DNA from: Rhizobiaceae bacterium UBA1291
GTDB lineage: Bacteria > Pseudomonadota > Alphaproteobacteria > Rhizobiales > Rhizobiaceae
Assembly (NCBI GenBank): GCA_002307905.1
Contig: DBUL01000150.1
Location: forward strand, 11,863-23,474
Direction: 5' to 3'
Length of the DNA: 11,612 nucleotides
The translations under genes and the position numbers were made by a program. Below, piece after piece: positions 6,916 through 11,612 of this stretch; within the stretch, counting starts at the first letter, position 1, and each line of letters starts with the position of its first letter. The notes under the pieces are model-generated. The model made no database searches. It was given only the letters and a program-made list of their open reading frames with translations, and was not told where the DNA came from.

Positions 6916-6982
6916 CTATCTCAGGCTCGCCTTGCTAGAAAACGCTCCAAGAGAGACGGTTTGCAGGCAAGGGAATTCGGGC

Positions 6983-7375
6983 ATGGCCATTCTGATCGTA
7001 GAAGACAATCCGACCAATGCGATGATTCTGAAGCACCTCGCCAAGAAGGTGACTGATGATGAAATCGTGATCGAGGCGGATGCCGGAAAGGCTCTGACGA
7101 TTTGCCACAACAGACTCTTCGCCATGCTAATCGTCGACCACGTGCTTCCCGGAATGAGCGGCCTTCAATTCGTCAAGGCGATCCGCATGATGGCACGCTA
7201 TGACGACATCCCCGTTGTCATGGTCACGGCCGACCAGGAACCTGGCCTGCGTGAAGCTGCCCGGGAAAGTGGCGTGACAGACTTTCTCACCAAACCGGTA
7301 GAGGCTGTGGCCTTTCGCTCGCTGCTTTCGTCCTGTCTGCGACATGGTACTAGCCCTGCGACCATGGCCGGCTGA
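6983..7375 (+). CDS. Single-domain response regulator (DivK/CheY-like receiver)
   Basis: A 130-residue protein made only of a receiver domain. The phosphorylation site is complete: acidic pair Glu7/Asp8 (ILIVEDN), phospho-acceptor Asp52 (LIVDHVLPGMSG), Thr82 (VMVTAD) and Lys104 (FLTKP). No output domain follows, so it must act through another protein, as DivK and CheY do, by binding a kinase or phosphotransferase partner. The ATG at 6983 is chosen because AAGGGA lies 8 bases upstream and the domain begins at residue 2; the open frame back to 6896 shows no protein-like sequence. The N-terminus resembles DivK (MIVEDN), but the assignment as an orthologue is not supported beyond general similarity. 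The kinase encoded 213 bases downstream is the obvious phosphodonor candidate. Confidence 0.92.
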   Translation: MAILIVEDNPTNAMILKHLAKKVTDDEIVIEADAGKALTICHNRLFAMLIVDHVLPGMSGLQFVKAIRMMARYDDIPVVMVTADQEPGLREAARESGVTDFLTKPVEAVAFRSLLSSCLRHGTSPATMAG

Positions 7376-7402
7376 GATAGACACGACTTGACGGTTGCAC
7401 GC

Positions 7403-7591
7403 ATGAAATCCTTGTTCGCCATCCTCTTCACCGCAGCGCTCACCGCTGGCCTGGTTGTTGCGCTCGACGTACCGGAAACCCCGGCACAGTCGATGCTCGC
7501 CCGTCCCATCGACCAGGATTGTCTGCGTCGCGGCGAGAAGGATTCTGAATGTTCGGTCTGGCAGATCGAGGAAATCGAGGTCGTAGGGTGA
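7403..7591 (+). CDS. Small exported or membrane-anchored protein, translationally coupled to the kinase
   Basis: 62-residue protein I do not recognise. Residues 3-21 are hydrophobic (MKSLFAILFTAALTAGL start), matching a signal peptide or single membrane anchor. The polar remainder has two cysteines, Cys40 and Cys50, which could form a disulfide in the periplasm, and an acidic end (IEEIEVVG). Its TGA stop overlaps the kinase GTG start (GTGA at 7588-7591), so the two are probably translated together, and a periplasmic partner or ligand-sensing aid for the kinase is a reasonable guess. A TTG at 7388 would add five residues; no strong ribosome site is seen for either start, which lowers confidence. 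It sits 27 bases after the receiver gene. Confidence 0.6.
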   Translation: MKSLFAILFTAALTAGLVVALDVPETPAQSMLARPIDQDCLRRGEKDSECSVWQIEEIEVVG

Positions 7592-9018
7592 CACGGGTCC
7601 GCAGAACCGGCGACATCATGCGCAAGGCGGGGAGCACCACCCTGATCCTGCAGATCCTGTCAGCCGTGCTTCTGCTCGTGATGATTGGGCTCTTCGTCGA
7701 TATCTCACGCCAATTCCGCTTCCTCCAGGACGGTGTCCGCGAGAACGCCGTGTGGTCGGTCTACCAGCTGGATCGCGAGGCGCGCGCCCTCGGTGACGGC
7801 CTTGCCGAACTGCGCCGTCAACCGTCCAGCAAGGCGCTGCGTGATGATCTCACCCTCCGCAACGATATCTTTTTTGAACGCGCTCAGCAGGTGAAGGAAT
7901 CGCAGTTTAGCGGCTATTTTACCAATGACCCCAGGATTCTCCAACTGCTCCTTGAGATCGAGAAGACGGTCGTCGGCCTCCAGTCAGCCCTCGACGGCGA
8001 TGCCTTGAGCAGGATGCCGAGCGCCGCCGAACTCGAGGGCGTTGACATCGCCCTGACGGGTCTGGCGAAGCTGACCGGAGATCTCCTCGTTCAAACCAAT
8101 AGGCAACTCAATGCCGAAAGGGCCGTTGCGCGCACCACCATTCTCGAACTGGAGAGAACAGCGGCCATCATGCTCGCTTTGCTCATGATCTCGGTCGTAT
8201 TTCTGGTCGTGACTCTGCGCCGGCAGCTGAAGTCGGTGCGCAAGGCGGGACGCGAGCTTGAAGGAATGGCCCGTCGCCTGACGGAAGCCTATGAGGCGGC
8301 TGATGCCGGCAACCGCGCCAAGTCGCAGTTTATGGCGACGATGGGCCACGAGATCCGCACGCCGCTCAATGCGATCATCGGCTTTGCCGACATGATGGCC
8401 AACGAGCATTTCGGCACGCTCGGCCATCCGCGCTACGCCGAATATGCCAATGACATCGTGCGCTCCGGCCGCCACGTGCTCGACATCGTCAACGACCTGC
8501 TCGACATTTCCAAGATCGAAGCTGGCGAGATGGATCTCGACTTCACCGCCGTCGGACTGAACGAGACGGTGCAGGCGGCTGTGTCGATCATCCAGCCGCA
8601 AGCCAATGGCCAGCGCGTCATCATCCGCACCGCGCTCTCGCAGGCCGTACCGAATGTCGTCGCCGACATGCGGTCGATCAAGCAGATCGTCCTCAATATA
8701 CTCGCCAATGCCATCCGATTCACACCGTCCGGCGGCCAGATCATCGTCTCGACCGCCTATGAGGCGAACGGAAGTGTGGCGTTGAGGATCCGCGACACCG
8801 GCATAGGCATGACGCGCACGGAATTGGAACAGGCGATGAAGCCCTTCCGCCAGGTGCAGACCGGCCCCACCCACCGTGGCGACGGCACCGGTCTCGGACT
8901 GCCGCTGACCAAGGCCATGGTCGACGCCAATCGCGCCAATTTCTCCATTTCCTCATCCCCGAACGAAGGCACGCTGGTCGAGATCACTTTCCCGTCGCAG
9001 CGCGTGCTGGCGGACTAA
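7588..9018 (+). CDS. Membrane-bound sensor histidine kinase with PleC/PdhS-like HisKA region
   Basis: 476-residue inner-membrane kinase. Membrane segment 1 (about 18-38) and segment 2 (about 192-210) enclose a roughly 150-residue, mostly helical periplasmic sensor of no recognised type. A coiled coil (about 213-245) leads to HisKA, with phospho-acceptor His254 in GHEIRTPLNAIIGF. The stretch FGTLGHPRYAEYANDI...SKIEAGEMDL is typical of PleC/DivJ/PdhS-type kinases of alphaproteobacteria. The ATPase domain is complete: N box Asn374 (ILANAIRFTP), G1 DTGIGM (403-408) and G2 GDGTGLGLPL (431-440). Because Glu255 follows His254, the family usually has phosphatase activity too. No HAMP or PAS domain is evident. 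The GTG at 7588 overlaps the preceding stop and has GAGG 7 bases upstream; ATG 7618 is the alternative. The adjacent receiver protein is the likely partner. Confidence 0.93.
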   Translation: MTRVRRTGDIMRKAGSTTLILQILSAVLLLVMIGLFVDISRQFRFLQDGVRENAVWSVYQLDREARALGDGLAELRRQPSSKALRDDLTLRNDIFFERAQQVKESQFSGYFTNDPRILQLLLEIEKTVVGLQSALDGDALSRMPSAAELEGVDIALTGLAKLTGDLLVQTNRQLNAERAVARTTILELERTAAIMLALLMISVVFLVVTLRRQLKSVRKAGRELEGMARRLTEAYEAADAGNRAKSQFMATMGHEIRTPLNAIIGFADMMANEHFGTLGHPRYAEYANDIVRSGRHVLDIVNDLLDISKIEAGEMDLDFTAVGLNETVQAAVSIIQPQANGQRVIIRTALSQAVPNVVADMRSIKQIVLNILANAIRFTPSGGQIIVSTAYEANGSVALRIRDTGIGMTRTELEQAMKPFRQVQTGPTHRGDGTGLGLPLTKAMVDANRANFSISSSPNEGTLVEITFPSQRVLAD

Positions 9019-9110
9019 GCCGGGGAGGCCGGTCTGCGGGGCTAGGCCGGCAACACGGGCAACACTCTCTTCCCTCGCTGGCCTGTAAGCCATCGCGCCT
9101 CAAACGGGGT

Positions 9111-9167
9111 GGTGGAGCGGCCGGTTGCCGCCAGGGTCGGGAGGATACCTCGGCCCGCCGCTCCACC
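9111..9167 (+). repeat. 11-base inverted repeat, possible terminator of the kinase operon
   Basis: GGTGGAGCGGC (9111-9121) and GCCGCTCCACC (9157-9167) are perfect complements around 35 bases; within the loop GAGG-ATA-CCTC (9141-9151) forms a second small hairpin. Only TTT follows. The pattern suits either a terminator 93 bases after the kinase stop or a dispersed palindromic repeat of the kind found between rhizobial genes. Confidence 0.5.
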
Positions 9168-9405
9168 TTTGCCATCCTTGCGGTACCGGAGGGACTCAAG
9201 GCGCCGCCGCGCCCTCGGCCCACATCCAACCGCAGACGGCTTATCGGTCGCGGCGGGGCCGGCTTGTGCGCGCGGCGAAAGCGCGGAGGATGAAGACGAG
9301 AACGATTGCACTCATGTCGATGATCCTTGCGGACGCGTTGAGCCGGGCTTGTCGCGGGAGGCTCCTATTGCCTGCAGGTTGTGGAGCCGATCAACGCAGG
9401 GATCA

Positions 9406-9436
9406 GCCGCGCATAAGCATTTGCGGCCGCGCATAA
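9406..9436. repeat. 11-base direct repeat with 20-base period
   Basis: GCCGCGCATAA occurs at 9406-9416 and again at 9426-9436. A spacing of about two DNA turns is typical of AraC-family half-sites, and an AraC-family gene ends about 95 bases away, but there is no promoter here for it to control. Function unknown. Confidence 0.4.
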
Positions 9437-9475
9437 CTCTTTGTTTGCCGGAATGATGGCGCGGAGCGGCGTGTC

Positions 9476-9494
9476 TGCCCCTGCCAGCGGGGCA
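9476..9494 (-). terminator. Weak hairpin after the AraC-family gene
   Basis: TGCCCC (9476-9481) and GGGGCA (9489-9494) pair around a 7-base loop, 34 bases beyond the stop of the minus-strand gene. There is no T-run, so intrinsic termination is uncertain. Confidence 0.3.
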
Positions 9495-9528
9495 CCACCA
9501 GGCCAGGATAAGGCCGCGAATACGAAGT

Positions 9529-10500
9529 CTACTCCCAGCCACCCTCGCGCCGGTGTCGGCCGGGCGGCACACCGAAGCGGCGGCGGTAGGCGTTGATGAA
9601 GTTGGACAGCTGGCTGTAGCCCACCATCCAGGCAAGGTGCTTGAGAGGAATGTCCTGCCTTTCTAGGACCATGACGTGCGCCATCTTCATCCTTGCCTCG
9701 AGCAGGACCTCGAAGACGGTCATGCCGTAGAGCTGGCGAAAGCCCTGATTGAGCCGGCGTGGGGAGAGCTTCGCCTGTGCCGCAAGCGCCTCGAGGCTCG
9801 GCGGAGCCCGCAGGTCCGCCACCAGTTGCTGGTGGGCGTCACGCACGCGGACGAGATCCCGGACATTGAGCGCGAAGGAGCGCGGCGGGCTGCCGGAGAG
9901 ATGATCCAACTGATGCGCCAGAAGTTCCAGCGCCTTGCTCTCGCGCCAGAGCGTACCCATGCTTCCCCGATAGACCGGGTGCAGGAGGTCGCTTGCAGCG
10001 CGTGCCACGGCCCTGTCGCTCTCCAGCAGATGCGAAACAGGCAGTTGGCCCTCATCCAGCACCGCGCGGGCCAATGGCGGAAGCCCGTCCCGCGAGGCGA
10101 GGTGCTCCAGCGCTTCGGCCTCCAGGAGCAGGGTGACGGCGCGCCAGGGCTCGCCGGCTTCCAAACGATAGGCGATCTCGCGCTCGGCCAGGCTCAGCAC
10201 ATAGGGACGGCCGGGACCACGCCAGATCTGCCGCTCATTGCCCTTGGCCTCGATCGCCCCGGCGCCGCCCAGCATGGTGCCGAACACCAAGGTGCCGGCG
10301 GGAGAATCGCCCAACGCCCTCAAGGTCCAGGCATGGCTCGAGGTGCCCTCGACACGATAGAGAGCGATGCCCGGTCGAACAGGCACACGCTCGATGAAGC
10401 CCGCGAAGGGACCGTCGTCGAAGGTGATACGGCCATCGGGATTGAAGCCCTGCGCTTCGCTTTCCGCCGCCGTTTCGGCAACCCACGCTAGTTCTTTCAT
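9529..10500 (-). CDS. AraC-family transcriptional regulator, PchR-like
   Basis: 323-residue regulator. The N-terminal two-thirds (about 1-210) is a sensor region without a clear family name. The C-terminal AraC/XylS domain (about 215-318) has two helix-turn-helix units: SLEALAAQAKLSPRRLNQGF (235-254) and IPLKHLAWMVGYSQLSNF (284-301), followed by the FGVPPGRHRR end. The LSPRRLNQGFRQLYGMTVFE form recalls PchR-type regulators that sense ferric siderophores, and the divergent neighbour is an iron permease, which supports an iron role; this part is inference. The ATG at 10500 is chosen because GAGG lies 7 bases upstream. The stop TAG is at 9531-9529. Alternative: a regulator of other metabolites whose position beside the iron gene is coincidental. 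Confidence 0.9.
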   Translation of the reverse strand: MKELAWVAETAAESEAQGFNPDGRITFDDGPFAGFIERVPVRPGIALYRVEGTSSHAWTLRALGDSPAGTLVFGTMLGGAGAIEAKGNERQIWRGPGRPYVLSLAEREIAYRLEAGEPWRAVTLLLEAEALEHLASRDGLPPLARAVLDEGQLPVSHLLESDRAVARAASDLLHPVYRGSMGTLWRESKALELLAHQLDHLSGSPPRSFALNVRDLVRVRDAHQQLVADLRAPPSLEALAAQAKLSPRRLNQGFRQLYGMTVFEVLLEARMKMAHVMVLERQDIPLKHLAWMVGYSQLSNFINAYRRRFGVPPGRHRREGGWE

Positions 10501-10548
10501 CGGATGGCCTCTGCCTGAATGCGTGTCGAAAAGATCACGCCCGGCTCA

Positions 10549-10577
10549 TCTATTTTTTGGGAATGCCTTGCTGTCAA
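10549..10577 (-). promoter_or_regulatory. Possible sigma-70 promoter of the AraC-family gene
   Basis: On the minus strand a perfect TTGACA (complement of 10572-10577) is followed, 17 bases on, by AATAGA (complement of 10549-10554). The -35 is consensus and the spacing ideal; the -10 is poor (3 of 6). It gives a leader of about 40 bases before the ATG at 10500. Confidence 0.45.
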
Positions 10578-10653
10578 CCGACACGGACGAGACAACGCGC
10601 CGGACGAGAATAGTCTTCAAGCGCCAGCTAATGCCATCATAGGTAGTTGTCGA

Positions 10654-10674
10654 CCCGCGCCATCAAAGCGCGGG
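10654..10674 (+). repeat. GC-rich hairpin upstream of the iron permease gene
   Basis: CCCGCGC (10654-10660) and GCGCGGG (10668-10674) are perfect complements around the loop CATCAAA. It lies 122 bases before the chosen permease start and has no T-run. It may be an operator, a leader structure or an attenuator; only the structure is seen. Confidence 0.4.
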
Positions 10675-10796
10675 GTACTCCAATCCGCTGCCAATCGGCG
10701 TCCGGCCGTTCCCTTCCCGCCCGGTTTCGGCTAGACACGGGCACGGTCGCGAGTGGCGCGGCTGCGGTCGAATGAGAAACCGACGGAGACGGAGCC

Positions 10797-11612
10797 TTGG
10801 CAGCGGAAGCGCGCACTGCGCAGAGAAGGGATTACGGCCCCGTGCGGCGAAGATTGCCGATTTCGGCGATCGCCGCGCTCGTCGTCTCGGCCCTCGTCGC
10901 TATGCCGATCGTCGCCATATTCCTAATCGGCCTGACCGGCGGCAGCGACAACTGGCAGCATATGATCACCAATGTCGTGCCGCGCGCCACCAACCGCACC
11001 CTGCTGCTGCTGGCGCTGACAGGTGCGCTCACGGCCTCCATCGGGATTGTCAGCGCCTGGCTGGTCGCGTCCTGTGACTTTCCTTTTCGACGCCTTCTCT
11101 CGGTGGCGCTCGTCCTGCCGCTTGCCATTCCGTCCTACCTCGCAGCCTATGCCTTCGGCGAGTTCCTCGATTTTACCGGGCCGGTGCAGACAACATATCG
11201 CAGCCTCTTCGGCTTTCAGTCTGCACGCGACTACAGCTTTCCCGACGTTCGCTCGCTCGGCGGCGCGGTCCTGGTGATGACGGCGGTGCTCTATCCTTAC
11301 GTCTATCTCGCCTGCCGCTCGATGTTCCTGATGCAGGGGCGCGCTGCGGCCGATGTGGCGCGCACGCTCGGCGCTGGACCGTGGCGAGTGTTCACCCGCG
11401 TGCAGATCCCCATGGCAAGACCCGCCATCATGGTCGGGCTGACGCTGGTGATGATGGAAACGCTGAACGACATCGGCGCCGTCGAATATCTCGGCGTCCA
11501 GACGCTGACCTTCTCGATCTACGACACATGGCTCAACCGCGGCAGCCTGGCGGGCGCGGCGCAGATCGCCTCCGTGCTGCTCGTCTTCGTGGTTCTGCTC
11601 CTGTGGATCGAA
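10797..11612 (+). CDS. Iron(III) ABC transporter permease, FbpB/SfuB type (3' end cut by window edge)
   Basis: Inner-membrane permease that would move ferric iron from a periplasmic binding protein into the cytoplasm. 272 codons are visible with no stop. Hydrophobic segments lie at about 22-47, 67-92, 99-121, 153-180, 208-225 and 252-270. The ATPase-docking EAA loop is DVARTLGAGPWRVFTRV (186-202) followed by IPMARPAIM, and TLNDIGAVEYLGVQTLTFSIY (222-242) matches the FbpB-type iron permease pattern. Such proteins usually have two fused permease units and 500 or more residues, so about half is present. An in-frame TGA at 10773 limits the start. I choose TTG 10797, with GGAG 8 bases upstream and a basic cytoplasmic N-terminus; GTG 10842 with AAGGGA upstream is a good alternative. 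Binding-protein and ATPase genes are not in view. It is divergent from the PchR-like regulator. Confidence 0.88.
   Translation, partial: MAAEARTAQRRDYGPVRRRLPISAIAALVVSALVAMPIVAIFLIGLTGGSDNWQHMITNVVPRATNRTLLLLALTGALTASIGIVSAWLVASCDFPFRRLLSVALVLPLAIPSYLAAYAFGEFLDFTGPVQTTYRSLFGFQSARDYSFPDVRSLGGAVLVMTAVLYPYVYLACRSMFLMQGRAAADVARTLGAGPWRVFTRVQIPMARPAIMVGLTLVMMETLNDIGAVEYLGVQTLTFSIYDTWLNRGSLAGAAQIASVLLVFVVLLLWIE

Larger units (their letters stand above)
6779..6982 (+). promoter_or_regulatory. Promoter region of the receiver-kinase operon
   Basis: This 204-base gap holds a hairpin after the Crp/Fnr gene (ACCGG/CCGGT at 6816-6828, loop CAG), which may be a weak terminator. An AT-rich stretch (about 6838-6900) follows. 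It contains TTAA-N7-CTAA at 6864-6878, one base off the CtrA consensus TTAA-N7-TTAA. The palindrome at 6895-6915 comes next. The ribosome site AAGGGA for the receiver gene is at 6969-6974. No clear -35/-10 pair stands out. Confidence 0.45.
9019..9528. other. 510-base intergenic region between convergent genes
   Basis: The kinase gene and the AraC gene converge on this stretch, so no promoter is required here. I find no credible gene: the open frames are rich in Arg, Pro and Ala and have no usable ribosome site. It contains an 11-base inverted repeat (9111-9167), an 11-base direct repeat 20 bases apart (9406-9436) and a short hairpin (9476-9494). The repeat content suggests an intergenic mosaic or palindromic element, or the remains of a lost gene. 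Confidence 0.55.
10501..10796. promoter_or_regulatory. Divergent AraC/iron-permease control region
   Basis: 296 bases between two divergent starts. It holds the possible promoter of the AraC gene (10549-10577), a 7-base GC-rich hairpin (10654-10674) and a purine-rich ribosome site before the permease gene (GGAG at 10785-10788). I looked for Irr-type and RirA-type iron boxes and saw no convincing copy. The AraC regulator would be expected to bind here. Confidence 0.5.

Noticed and set aside
7984..8874. 296-codon minus-strand frame inside the histidine kinase
   Set aside because: Antisense shadow of the kinase; no recognisable domain and no ribosome site.
9125..9436. Small plus-strand frames in the 9019-9528 gap, e.g. 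ATG at 9290
   Set aside because: The GGAGG abuts the ATG with no spacing, and the sequence is Arg/Pro/Ala-rich with no domain; treated as non-coding.
9676..10491. 271-codon plus-strand frame opposite the AraC-family gene
   Set aside because: Antisense shadow; the minus strand has both helix-turn-helix motifs.

Overview
The window looks like chromosomal DNA of a GC-rich alphaproteobacterium, most likely of the order Hyphomicrobiales (Rhizobiales). I infer this from several things: the strong G/C third-position bias, a MepA-type endopeptidase next to a Yej-type peptide transporter, a histidine kinase whose HisKA region resembles PleC/PdhS-type kinases beside a DivK-like single-domain receiver, and an Fbp-type iron permease. 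No rRNA, tRNA, IS element or CRISPR array is visible. Genus cannot be decided from the sequence alone.

Layout, left to right. (1) 1-772, minus strand: a nearly complete mepA, a murein endopeptidase running off the left edge. (2) 773-961: a divergent intergenic region with a nested palindrome. (3) 962-2794: yejA, a periplasmic binding protein for peptides. (4) 2933-4843: a single open frame that starts as the YejB permease and, near base 3870, becomes the carboxyltransferase-like subunit of a 5-oxoprolinase (PxpC/AHS2 family). (5) 4860-5900: a proline racemase/hydroxyproline epimerase family protein with a Ser/Cys catalytic pair. (6) 6056-9018: a signalling block with a Crp/Fnr regulator, a stand-alone receiver protein, a tiny exported protein and a membrane histidine kinase. 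The last two overlap by 4 bases. (7) 9019-9528: a 510-base gap between convergent genes, with inverted and direct repeats. (8) 9529-10500, minus strand: an AraC-family regulator of PchR-like appearance. (9) 10797-11612: the first half of an iron(III) ABC transporter permease running off the right edge.

The most unusual feature is the YejB-PxpC fusion. Both halves are well conserved right up to the join, the frame is kept, and the join lies in a short stretch (DGLG/LGRLGY) where the two families resemble each other at protein and DNA level. This is what a deletion between two short similar sequences would leave. It would have removed the last membrane segment of YejB, the expected yejE and yejF genes, and the first ~15 residues of PxpC, plus whatever lay between. 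An assembly chimera must be excluded first. If the join is real, the cell keeps the peptide-binding protein but has lost the rest of the Yej transporter at this locus, and has an orphan PxpC-like domain tethered to a membrane protein upstream of the racemase.

How the genes may work together (inference): mepA and yejA fit a cell-wall/peptide-uptake neighbourhood. PxpC and the racemase fit catabolism of cyclic imino acids such as 5-oxoproline or hydroxyproline. The kinase, small protein and receiver form a likely two-component unit, with the Crp-type gene beside it. The AraC regulator and the divergent iron permease fit siderophore- or iron-responsive uptake.
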